DNA of 9,585 nt, from contig JBBDRW010000044.1 in the NCBI GenBank assembly GCA_040905265.1, positions 1-9,585 of the forward strand, in the 5' to 3' direction. Below the pieces are notes generated by a model. The model worked only from the letters and a program-made list of their open reading frames with translations, searched no databases and was not told the origin of the DNA. Position 1 is the first letter of the stretch; every line of letters begins with the position of its first letter. Both the position numbers and the translations under genes were made by a program. This DNA comes from JBBDRW01 sp040905265. GTDB taxonomy: Bacteria > Bacteroidota > Rhodothermia > Balneolales > Balneolaceae. This document shows, piece by piece, positions 1 through 6,181 of this stretch.

Positions 1-189
1 AATATTCAATCGCGTAAATAATTAAGATAACGGTTTTTAAAGGAAATAGTAAGCTGCCAGAATGGACCATCGAAGACTTTAAAGAAGCCAGATGGGAAAA
101 GATCGAGACCTGGCTCCGCAAGAGTATGGTTGACACAACACTCGTTATGATCCCGCACGTCCGGCAGTCTCCAGGCAGATACAAAATCT

Positions 190-687
190 TTACATGTAAA
201 GGTAAGGTTTCCAGTCTTCCTGGACACCGCCGAGAATATCCCGGAAAAAGGTAATATGAACGGGCCGAAACGGTTTTCTGGCGAGAGGCATTTTTGCCTC
301 CTCCGGGGTTCGGTTTCCTTTGGATACATTGCACTTGTTACAGGCAGTTACCAGATTCTCCCAGCTATCTCCCCCACCCCGGCTCCGGGGCATCACATGA
401 TCCAGTGTCAGGTCCGACTTGCCGCCGCAATATTGACAGATGTGGCCGTCCCGCTTCATTACATTTCGCCTGGAGAGAACGATCCGGGTATAGGGAATCC
501 GGATATAACGGCGTAAACGGATTACAGACGGGTAGGTAAACCGGTCCGTTACCGTATGTATCTTTTTCGTGGGATCGTCGTGAAGAATTTCAGCTTTGTC
601 CAGACACAGCAATTTCATGGAGCGTTGTACCGAACAGACGCTCAATGGTTGATAATCCTGATTAAGTACCAAGACATTGCTATCCAT
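190..687 (-). CDS. HNH endonuclease family protein
   Basis: Predicted 165-residue HNH nuclease-fold protein, presumably a metal-dependent DNA-cleaving or DNA-processing enzyme; the substrate is unknown. The HNH module lies at about residues 79-125. It has paired zinc-type cysteines CQYC (C84, C87) and CNKC (C116, C119), the catalytic-type DH (D96, H97) within LTLDHVMPRSRGG, and the conserved N111 of ENLV. The N-terminal ~75 residues, starting SNVLVLNQDYQPL, match my memory of a stand-alone HNH family common in Bacteroidota-like genomes. I chose ATG at 687 because the conserved part begins right after it. The frame stays open upstream to a TTG at 771, and a GTG at 720 overlaps the stop of an upstream short ORF. 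It reads leftward, alone, from a promoter near 857-885. The domain is clear; the cellular role is not. Confidence 0.9.
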   Translation of the reverse strand: MDSNVLVLNQDYQPLSVCSVQRSMKLLCLDKAEILHDDPTKKIHTVTDRFTYPSVIRLRRYIRIPYTRIVLSRRNVMKRDGHICQYCGGKSDLTLDHVMPRSRGGGDSWENLVTACNKCNVSKGNRTPEEAKMPLARKPFRPVHITFFRDILGGVQEDWKPYLYM

Positions 688-716
688 AGAAACTCTACAT
701 TTTGCGGAAAAACGGA

Positions 717-791
717 TCACCCACTCTTCCACGATTCCAGTGTCCTGCCAATCAAACGATTGAGTGGCCAAACCAGATGGTTACATTTCAT
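717..791 (-). CDS. 24-codon upstream ORF with strong Shine-Dalgarno (possible leader peptide)
   Basis: A short ORF begins with ATG at 791 (MKCNHLVWPLN...) and stops with TGA at 719-717. It is preceded by AAGGAGGT (804-797, minus strand) at a near-ideal spacing of 5 bases. This is the best ribosome-binding site I see in the window. Its TGA overlaps a GTG in the HNH frame as GTGA (720-717), a geometry typical of translational coupling. The ATG start of the HNH gene lies 29 bases further on. I recognise no homology, membrane segment or attenuator-like codon run. It may be a translated leader that delivers ribosomes to the HNH gene, or the remains of an earlier gene start lost by a frameshift. 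Translation is plausible from the signal; function is unknown. Confidence 0.4.
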   Translation of the reverse strand: MKCNHLVWPLNRLIGRTLESWKSG

Positions 792-856
792 CAACAACCT
801 CCTTATCGCATAGTTGACATGTCACCGGCATACGTAACGGGATTTTGACCGTCTCT

Positions 857-885
857 ATTATGAATGATTTTATGATAAATATCAA
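857..885 (-). promoter_or_regulatory. sigma70-like promoter for the HNH gene
   Basis: On the minus strand TTGATA (885-880), a spacer of exactly 17 bases, and CATAAT (862-857) form a good -35/-10 pair pointing at the short ORF and HNH gene. Transcription would start near 850, leaving a leader of about 60 bases before the ATG at 791. That leader contains a 10-base perfect palindrome (815-824, TGACATGTCA) that could bind a dimeric regulator. Bacteroidetes-type sigma factors often use a different -7 motif, so the assignment is tentative. Confidence 0.45.
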
Positions 886-1284
886 CTCCTTACCAGACCG
901 CAGGGTAGATGGCCATTGTGCCCGTCACACCTGTACCCCGGGAGTCTGTCGGACTTCCTGACATCCAAAAACAGGCTGGAACCTCGGTACATATTTCCCG
1001 TAGAACCGGGTATAACTGATATTTACATTCTGAGTCGATTCTTTTGTATATATTTTAATCGGCCATTCGGCCGGTGTCGAGTCAACCATGCGATGGGGGT
1101 CGTCGCAGGGGTTTTTCTTTCCGGCATTACAAATAACCGGTACAACCGCAGCATCATACCTGTTTTTAAAAAAGCCTGAGAAGAAAAAAGTCTGCCAGCC
1201 GGCGGAGCCCCACAAGAGAATCGTTGACAGAAAACGAATCCTCTGCAGTGAGGCAGGATTCAAGATGCAAACTGGTATGTAGAG
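886..1284. other. gene-free stretch upstream of the anti-sigma kinase gene
   Basis: ORFs are open here on both strands, but none has recognisable domains, a convincing ribosome-binding site or protein-like composition. I see no tRNA or known structured RNA. Two small inverted repeats stand out. One is a 7-pair stem at 1058-1075 (core CGGCC-ATTC-GGCCG), with no T run on either side, so it is not an intrinsic terminator. The other is at 1236-1261, just before the kinase gene. A TTGACA at 1224-1229 has no matching -10 element at the normal spacing. Confidence 0.5.
1236..1261 (+). promoter_or_regulatory. inverted repeat in the leader of the anti-sigma kinase gene
   Basis: GAATCCT (1236-1242) and AGGATTC (1255-1261) are perfect 7-base arms around a 12-base loop. 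Inside, CCTC (1240-1243) and GAGG (1250-1253) can form an alternative, mutually exclusive 4-base stem. The repeat ends 23 bases before the ATG at 1285, so it could be an operator or a hairpin near the ribosome-binding region. No function is shown. Confidence 0.3.
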
Positions 1285-1686
1285 ATGTCACACTCATTCA
1301 CGCTTACACTAACATCAAAATTCCGGGAAGCGGAAAAGACGACTCACTTTGTCGAAGAGATCGACAGTAAATTCCATCTGGATGATGATTTCAAATCCCG
1401 AATCATGCTGGCACTGAATGAAGCCGCCACAAATGCCATTGTTCACGGCAACAAAGAGGATCCCGAAAAGAAGGTATTTATCGAAGCACAGTTTGACCGG
1501 AATCAGGTGCAGATCACCGTGGAAGATCAGGGGGAAGGATTCAAGCCGGAAGCCGTCCCCGATCCAATGAGTGAAGAAAATCTCCTGAATACAGGAGGCA
1601 GAGGTCTTTTCTTCATGGAACAGTTTGCAGATGAGGTCACCTACAGCAATGGTGGAAGAGTGGTAACTCTGATCTTCAACCGGTAA
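1285..1686 (+). CDS. RsbW/SpoIIAB-like anti-sigma factor, serine-protein kinase (HATPase_c_2)
   Basis: A 133-residue single-domain GHKL ATPase. Known members bind an alternative sigma factor, or phosphorylate a STAS-domain antagonist on Ser/Thr, and so switch stress responses in the cytoplasm. Visible motifs, in order: N box ALNEAATNAIVHGN (E46, N50 for Mg-ATP), G1 box DQGEGF (D81-F86), and G2-type GGRGLFFM (104-111). This order and the length fit RsbW/SpoIIAB well. ATG at 1285 is the only reasonable start; its ribosome-binding site is weak (GTATGTAGAG). No STAS antagonist or PP2C phosphatase gene adjoins it in the window, so its partners must be encoded elsewhere. The ECF sigma gene downstream is 320 bases away and is better paired with the FecR protein, so a direct link between the two is only a possibility. 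Confidence 0.85.
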   Translation: MSHSFTLTLTSKFREAEKTTHFVEEIDSKFHLDDDFKSRIMLALNEAATNAIVHGNKEDPEKKVFIEAQFDRNQVQITVEDQGEGFKPEAVPDPMSEENLLNTGGRGLFFMEQFADEVTYSNGGRVVTLIFNR

Positions 1687-2006
1687 CCAGCAGTTGTATT
1701 TTCCAGGACAGTGCACTCCGTTCTGATCTGTCGCACTATTGACGAATATCGATAGTATGCCATCGTAACCATCTCCTCAGCTTTAAGTATCTTGAATGGA
1801 CAGTCCAGGCAATTTGCTCTTTAGATTATCCCGGACCAAACCGATAACCTGTATTGACTCCGGTTCTGAATGTATATACGTTTATACTTTTCAACACCCG
1901 GAATGGGCTATTCCCTGTGAAAACAGATTCAAACGCGGGGTCCTGGTGTATGGTGCCGGTTGACAAATCGGCCATTTTCAAACACACGACGAACAACTGA
2001 TCTGAA
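1687..2006. other. intergenic region before the sigma factor gene
   Basis: I find no plausible coding frame here. The stretch holds a TATCGATA palindrome (1747-1754), a short inverted repeat GGAAT-GGGCT-ATTCC (1900-1914), and a candidate promoter at 1854-1884. A second TTGACA (1960-1965) has no -10 partner. No T-rich hairpin terminator follows the kinase gene. Confidence 0.5.
1854..1884 (+). promoter_or_regulatory. candidate promoter for the sigma factor operon
   Basis: TTGACT (1854-1859), 17 bases, then TACGTTTA (1877-1884). The second element differs only in its last base from the TAnnTTTG -7 motif known for Bacteroidetes housekeeping promoters, and TTG at the upstream position also fits. 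A small inverted repeat (1900-1914) follows about where transcription would begin. The gene start is about 120 bases downstream. Read by eye only. Confidence 0.3.
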
Positions 2007-2603
2007 ATGCTGAACCTGCTCTCTTTTCATCTGCTCGTTACCTTGCTCATTGTAAAAGAGAATGACGGAAATGATAGCCAGAATCACGCCCTCTTTACAT
2101 CTATCCAATCCGGAGATCAAGAGGCTTTCAGGATCTTCTTTGAACAGCATTACAATTCACTACACCACTACTTACAACGGTTTAAACTGGACTCATCCGC
2201 GGCAGATGACATCATTCAGAAAGCTTATATATATATATGGGAACATCGGGAGAATATCCGACCGGAACTCTCTTTGAAAGCGTACCTGTACCGTATTGCC
2301 TATACCCGAATGATCAATCACCTGAAATCATCAGGCCGATATAAAGACCTGGAGTCCAATGCAGAGTCTTCGACTGAGATTACTCCCGAAGACCATCTGA
2401 TACATACCGATTTAACTGAGTCGCTCAACAGAGCAGTAGAACAGCTTCCAGAAAGGAGAAGAGCTGTATTCAAGAGCTGTTTCCTGCATGAATTAAGCTA
2501 CAAAGAGACCGCATCAATACTGAACATTACCGTAAAAACTGTTGAAAACCATATGGCGCTTGCACTTAAGGATATTCGTGCAGCACTGGAACCGTTTAAA
2601 TAG
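2007..2603 (+). CDS. ECF-type RNA polymerase sigma factor (FecI/RpoE-like)
   Basis: Predicted extracytoplasmic-function sigma factor that would direct RNA polymerase to the genes of its surface-signalling pathway. Region 2 spans about residues 39-106: EAFRIFFEQHYNSL, then the core-binding ADDIIQKAYIYIWEHRENI and KAYLYRIAYTRMINHL. Region 4 spans about 138-192: LNRAVEQLPERRRAVF, then the helix-turn-helix ELSYKETASILNITVKTVEN. There is no region 3, as in all ECF factors. The 198-residue length includes an odd hydrophobic start (LLSFHLLVTLLIV, residues 4-16) not expected for the family. Homology-like sequence begins near residue 24 (SQNHALFTSIQSGD). No better in-frame ATG exists; TTG at 2043 is an alternative. 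Two ATGs in the +1 frame at 2062 and 2071 follow AAAGAG. The downstream FecR is its likely anti-sigma factor. A 13-base TA run lies in region 2. Confidence 0.88.
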   Translation: MLNLLSFHLLVTLLIVKENDGNDSQNHALFTSIQSGDQEAFRIFFEQHYNSLHHYLQRFKLDSSAADDIIQKAYIYIWEHRENIRPELSLKAYLYRIAYTRMINHLKSSGRYKDLESNAESSTEITPEDHLIHTDLTESLNRAVEQLPERRRAVFKSCFLHELSYKETASILNITVKTVENHMALALKDIRAALEPFK

Positions 2604-2696
2604 ATCAGACCATAGGAAAAGCTGATTTGTTCTGCCACCCGGAAAAGATTACATCTTCCCATTTTGGGGGTGCCTGCCACGCTGAACTGTATCATA

Positions 2697-2713
2697 GTTG
2701 GAATGGAACCAAC
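2697..2713 (+). promoter_or_regulatory. small hairpin in the leader of the lipoprotein gene
   Basis: GTTGG (2697-2701) and CCAAC (2709-2713) form a 5-base stem around a 7-base loop. GTAT (2689-2692) and ATAC (2721-2724) could extend it with bulges. It lies 24 bases before the ATG at 2738, in a 134-base leader with no Shine-Dalgarno. It may affect translation or be incidental. I found no ECF-type promoter I would defend in this leader. Confidence 0.2.
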
Positions 2714-2737
2714 ACATCATATACAGATTAGATAATC

Positions 2738-5137
2738 ATGAAACGTTTTCAAACTAACTCATTTTACTGGAAAGTACCTGCCACTGCAATCCTCGCACTC
2801 TGGATATTCACAGGATGTTCCTTAGATGCACTGGAAACATCGAATGATTCGCTGACTGAAGAAGAACTGGAGATCTCAAGCCAGATTCTCGGTGAATCGT
2901 TGTCCGATCAGAATGAAGGAATTTTCTCCAGCCTGAATGATGCATTCCTCATACCTGTCGTAAACAGCACATCTCCTTCTTCTGCCGTTAATCAGAAACA
3001 GGTCTCACTTTTTAAAGGGGTCGCAACCGCAGAAGAGACGAATAACAGTCCGGAATCGACGAACAACTATACATATCAGTTTGATCCGGAAAGTGGCATC
3101 CATACCATCTCCTATGACAGAACCACTCAAAATCAACAGTTCCTGAAGGAAGCCTCTGTATTACTGAACTATATCTACTTTGACCAGAACGGCTCTGTAA
3201 TTGAAGCTCCTGAATTGAACCAGGACCGGATAGAAACGATTGACTACTCCTCAAATCGTACAGGACTCATCACCAGAACAAACAAAACATCTACATATGA
3301 AAGGAGTGATCAGTTTCTGATTGACGGCCTGGCCAGTGGTAACGGAACGATACAAATAGACGGCACCCATACTGGTAGCGGAACGTTCGAGATGACCAAT
3401 CGGAACGGTCAGCTGATCAAGAGATCCTACACCCTCACTGTTGATTTTTTGAATGTCATAGTACACAATGAAGCTGTAGATCTGAACAAATCACTCCAAA
3501 AGGGAGCAGCCGGCACACTGGTTTATGAAATGGTCATCCAGCGAAGTGTCAACGGGAGTGAAGATACCAAAACTGTCAACGGTACGATTGAGTTTACCGG
3601 GGATGGTACCGCCAGTCTTAATTTCCGTGATACATTTGAAGATATTCGTATAAAAATTGAAGATGGTGATGTATTTGAAGAGGATGAGTATGAAGGTTTC
3701 GTACAATCTGTGAATTTGGAAGACCGAACCTTTACCCTCTCCAATGGTGAACAGTTTCTGATCTCCCCGGAGACAGTCATCGAAGAGGAGAGTGACCTTT
3801 TGACTCTTGAAGACGTTCAGAAAGTATTGGATCGCGAAGTGCGTGTAAAAGCAGAAGTTACTGTATCAGGCAGAAATGAAGACTTCTTTTTGACCCATTC
3901 CGCCTCGTTTGAATATGAAGAGGAGGACCTGGAGTTTAAAGGCGAGGTTGCGGCTGTCGATGTGGCAGAAAACACAATTACCCTGACAAACGGCCGAACA
4001 CTGCAACTCGACGCTGATTCAACAAAGATTGAAGACGGCGATCTCGATTCGCTTGAAGAGGTTGAAACTGCCCTCAACCAGGGCACGACTGTTCAGGCAG
4101 AGGGCGAATATATCCTGACAGGCGAGGAGACCAATCTCGTTGAAAAAATATCATTTGAAATTAAAAGAGAACAGAAAGAACAGGAGTTTGAAGGGTATGT
4201 AAACTCTGTCCACCAGAGTATGACCTCTTTTGAAATGACCAACGGACGAACCGTCCAGGTCACCGGGCAGACTGAAATCACCGGAGATTTGAATACACTT
4301 CAGAAAGTAAATGATGCACTGGAGCGGGGACGCAGGGTTGAAGTTGAAGGAAAGTACAGAGCTGACAATAATGGCCGTATTGTCGCAACCGAACTGGAAT
4401 TCGAGTTGGAAGACGACGAAGGAGACGATGGCGACGATGATGACGAAGAGGAGTTCGAGGAAGAGGAGTTTGAAGGGGTTGTCGCATCGGTCGATATCCC
4501 AAACAGTTCATTCACACTCACCAACGGCCGTACCCTCTATGTCAACGACTCAACCGNNNNNNNNNNNNNNNNNNNNNNNNNNNNNNNNNNNNNNNNNNNN
4601 NNNNNNNNNNNNNNNNNNNNNNNNNNNNNNNNNNNNNNNNNNNNNNNNNNNNNNNNAGTTGAATTCGAACGCCGGGACGAAGACGACGGAGATAACGGCG
4701 ATGATGATGGAGACGACGAAGGAGACGATGAGGACGAAGAGGAATTCGAGGAAGAGGAGTTTGAAGGAGTTATCGCATCGGTCGATATCCCGAACAGTTC
4801 ATTCACACTCACCAACGGCCGTACCCTCTATGTCAACGACTCAACCGAAATCGACGACGGTGACTACCGGAATCTCCAGCAGGTTCACGGCGCCGTCCGG
4901 AGTGGTATCGCTGTTCAGGCAGAAGGGGAGTTCTATACCAGTACCGACGGCCGAAACATCGTGATCGAAGTTGAATTCGAACGCCGGGACGAAGACGACG
5001 GAGATAACGGCGATGATGATGGAAACGACGAAGGAGACAACGGCGACGATGATGACGATGATAATGATGACGACGATGACGATGACGACAGCGATGATGA
5101 TGATGACGATGATGATGACGACGAAGAGGAGGATTAA
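2738..5137 (+). CDS. acidic multi-repeat lipoprotein with DUF5666-like domains
   Basis: Predicted exported lipoprotein, 799 residues as assembled. MKRF plus a hydrophobic stretch ends in IFTGC, giving lipidation at C27; the lipobox has Phe at -3, so it is slightly atypical. Residues 28-315 are a Ser/Thr/Asn-rich, mostly beta-looking region I do not recognise. About five copies of a ~70-residue unit follow, beginning near residues 317, 398, 482, 577 and 674. Each has the pattern EFxGxVxSVD...FTLTNGRTLxVx..TxI...LxxVxxAL.xGxxVxAEGE...xFE, which resembles DUF5666. Acidic linkers between units grow toward the C-terminus (6, 8, 20 and 29 residues) and end in a 51-residue tail, nearly all Asp. A 100-N gap falls inside unit 4. 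The gene lies between the sigma and anti-sigma genes, 75 bases before fecR. The function is unknown; an acidic surface or periplasmic cation-binding role is inference. Confidence 0.8.
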   Translation: MKRFQTNSFYWKVPATAILALWIFTGCSLDALETSNDSLTEEELEISSQILGESLSDQNEGIFSSLNDAFLIPVVNSTSPSSAVNQKQVSLFKGVATAEETNNSPESTNNYTYQFDPESGIHTISYDRTTQNQQFLKEASVLLNYIYFDQNGSVIEAPELNQDRIETIDYSSNRTGLITRTNKTSTYERSDQFLIDGLASGNGTIQIDGTHTGSGTFEMTNRNGQLIKRSYTLTVDFLNVIVHNEAVDLNKSLQKGAAGTLVYEMVIQRSVNGSEDTKTVNGTIEFTGDGTASLNFRDTFEDIRIKIEDGDVFEEDEYEGFVQSVNLEDRTFTLSNGEQFLISPETVIEEESDLLTLEDVQKVLDREVRVKAEVTVSGRNEDFFLTHSASFEYEEEDLEFKGEVAAVDVAENTITLTNGRTLQLDADSTKIEDGDLDSLEEVETALNQGTTVQAEGEYILTGEETNLVEKISFEIKREQKEQEFEGYVNSVHQSMTSFEMTNGRTVQVTGQTEITGDLNTLQKVNDALERGRRVEVEGKYRADNNGRIVATELEFELEDDEGDDGDDDDEEEFEEEEFEGVVASVDIPNSSFTLTNGRTLYVNDSTXXXXXXXXXXXXXXXXXXXXXXXXXXXXXXXXXXVEFERRDEDDGDNGDDDGDDEGDDEDEEEFEEEEFEGVIASVDIPNSSFTLTNGRTLYVNDSTEIDDGDYRNLQQVHGAVRSGIAVQAEGEFYTSTDGRNIVIEVEFERRDEDDGDNGDDDGNDEGDNGDDDDDDNDDDDDDDDSDDDDDDDDDDEEED
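4466..5034 (+). repeat. recent tandem duplication, 312-base unit (repeat units 4 and 5)
   Basis: Bases 4466-4556 and 4757-4847 differ at only 3 of 91 positions. Bases 4658-4726 and 4970-5038 also match almost base for base. The spacing of the second pair is exactly 312 bases (104 codons), so one unit is a DUF5666-like domain plus its acidic linker. Units 1 to 3 are far more diverged in DNA and protein, so units 4 and 5 arose by a recent duplication or are kept alike by gene conversion. Confidence 0.85.
4557..4656. other. assembly gap of 100 N inside the lipoprotein gene
   Basis: Exactly 100 N replace the second half of repeat unit 4. The matching part of intact unit 5 is 4848-4968, which is 121 bases, so the run is a placeholder and not a measured length. 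The frame is kept either way, because 121 and 100 differ by 7 codons. The gap most likely comes from the near-identical repeats. Confidence 0.95.
5041..5134 (+). repeat. GAY trinucleotide low-complexity run (poly-Asp tail)
   Basis: Almost every codon is GAT or GAC, giving an Asp tail broken by single Asn and Ser residues and closed by EEED. A trinucleotide run of this kind can gain or lose codons by slippage without changing frame. Its reverse complement encodes Val/Ile or His/Arg strings that imitate genes on the other strand. Confidence 0.9.
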
Positions 5138-5158
5138 TAAAACCGGAAAGGGTGTAGA

Positions 5159-5182
5159 TGCAACTGTCCTCGAACAGTTGCA
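5159..5182 (+). promoter_or_regulatory. perfect 9-pair hairpin between lipoprotein and fecR genes
   Basis: TGCAACTGT (5159-5167) and ACAGTTGCA (5174-5182) are perfect arms around the 6-base loop CCTCGA. The stem sits in the 75-base spacer, 30 bases before the fecR start. No T run follows, so it is not a standard intrinsic terminator. An mRNA processing or stabilising element, or an attenuator lowering fecR and receptor expression relative to the lipoprotein, would fit. These roles are inferred. Confidence 0.55.
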
Positions 5183-5212
5183 CCTGCCCGATTTCAATGT
5201 TACCATTTCAGT

Positions 5213-6181
5213 ATGAAGAAGACATCTGACATACCTGACCCGGAAAACCGGGATCTGGCCCAAAAAATCGGTGACCAACTGGAACGGGGTAAACCGCTCT
5301 CTGAACTGGAAGAACCTCGGCTCAAAAACCTGCTGGCAATGAGAGAAAATACCAGCGGGATCTCTCCTATACAAAGAGAACGACTCTGGAAATCTATCTC
5401 CTCAGAGATTGAAAACAAACAACAATCTCTGCCCGTCAACGGTCAGAATTCACTTCAAAGTATACGGAAATGGGCAATAGCCGCAATTATTCTAATCATC
5501 TCTATGGGTACTCTGGTAACTCTGCAGTACTTCCGGAGTGATTCTCCTTCACTGATTGCAAGCAGCTATTCGGACATAGAGTTCGTATCACTTGATGACG
5601 GATCGACCGTGACTCTTCGGCCCAACTCGAATCTCTACCTTCTGTCTGAAGAGGCCGAGACAGTTCGATACCGTCTGGAAGGTGAAGCTTTTTTTGACAT
5701 TCGCAATCTTCCGGAGAGAACCTTTGCTGTAGAAGCGGGAAACGGCCTGGTGGAAGTTTTGGGAACTCAGTTCAATATCCGGGAATGGGGAGGCCAGACT
5801 GAAGTATTTTTAAAGGAGGGCAGTGTACAACTCTCAGATATCGAAAAGAGGGAATTACTCACACTTGTGGCCGGACAACGGGCAGTTATCTCTGCTGATA
5901 TGGATCTTTCAGAGCCAATATCAGCCAATTCGGATGAGGTTACGGCATGGATGGAACATCAGCTGCTATTTCAAAATCGTACAACTGATGAAATTTTTCG
6001 CGAACTTGAACACCATTTTCAGATCCGGATTACAGCACCGGATACGATCCTTCAAGAGAGACTGGGAGGATCGGTTTCACTGGAGGAACTTCACACAAGC
6101 TTACAGGATCTCGGCATCGTGCTTGGGGGCCGGTTCGATGCCCTGAATCAAAACAGGTATGAATTTGTACCCATCGAATAA
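5213..6181 (+). CDS. FecR-type transmembrane anti-sigma factor
   Basis: Predicted inner-membrane regulator, 322 residues, that holds the ECF sigma factor and relays a signal from the outer-membrane receptor. Residues 1-85 are cytoplasmic and would bind the sigma factor. One membrane helix (WAIAAIILIISMGTLVTLQYF, 87-107) follows. The periplasmic FecR domain is at about 122-215: VSLDDGSTVTLRPNS, then YRLEGEAFFDI and VEVLGTQFNIR. A C-terminal DUF4974/STN-like segment (250-318) contains LLFQNRTTDEIFRELEHHF; in FecR proteins this end contacts the receptor's STN domain. The length and domain order are typical. ATG at 5213 has no clear Shine-Dalgarno. It lies downstream of the sigma and lipoprotein genes on the same strand, and its last 23 bases overlap the receptor gene, so the two are probably translationally coupled. 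Confidence 0.9.
   Translation: MKKTSDIPDPENRDLAQKIGDQLERGKPLSELEEPRLKNLLAMRENTSGISPIQRERLWKSISSEIENKQQSLPVNGQNSLQSIRKWAIAAIILIISMGTLVTLQYFRSDSPSLIASSYSDIEFVSLDDGSTVTLRPNSNLYLLSEEAETVRYRLEGEAFFDIRNLPERTFAVEAGNGLVEVLGTQFNIREWGGQTEVFLKEGSVQLSDIEKRELLTLVAGQRAVISADMDLSEPISANSDEVTAWMEHQLLFQNRTTDEIFRELEHHFQIRITAPDTILQERLGGSVSLEELHTSLQDLGIVLGGRFDALNQNRYEFVPIE

Noticed and set aside
1058..1075. 7-pair GC-rich stem as a transcription terminator
   Set aside because: No T tract follows on either strand, and no gene end is nearby.
1224..1229. TTGACA as a -35 box for the kinase gene
   Set aside because: The sequence 16-18 bases downstream bears no resemblance to a -10 element.
925..1263. 112-residue minus-strand ORF in the gap before the kinase gene
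   Set aside because: There is no Shine-Dalgarno, no known motif and no protein-like pattern, and the opposite strand is equally open.
1088..1282. 64-residue + strand ORF ending 2 bases before the kinase gene
   Set aside because: The close spacing suggests coupling, but the translation is low in character, has no start signal and spans inverted-repeat leader sequence.
1960..1965. TTGACA as a -35 box for the sigma factor gene
   Set aside because: The corresponding -10 position reads CACACG, which does not fit.
2062..2277. +1-frame ORF starting MTEMIARITPS as a separate small gene
   Set aside because: It overlaps the sigma factor coding region, whose frame has clear region 2 homology. It is mentioned only as a clue to the uncertain sigma start.
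2632..2784. Three copies of CTGCCAC (2632, 2674, 2778) as regulator sites
   Set aside because: Seven-base matches with irregular spacing (42 and 104), the last inside coding sequence, are consistent with chance.
4833..5183. Minus-strand ORF rich in His and Arg that looks metal-binding
   Set aside because: It is another reading of the same acidic-codon repeat in antisense, with no independent support.
4841..5374. Minus-strand ORF of 177 residues with a long Val/Ile-rich stretch resembling a membrane helix
   Set aside because: The hydrophobic stretch is the reverse complement of the GAT/GAC poly-Asp codons, so it is an artefact of low-complexity DNA opposite a real gene.
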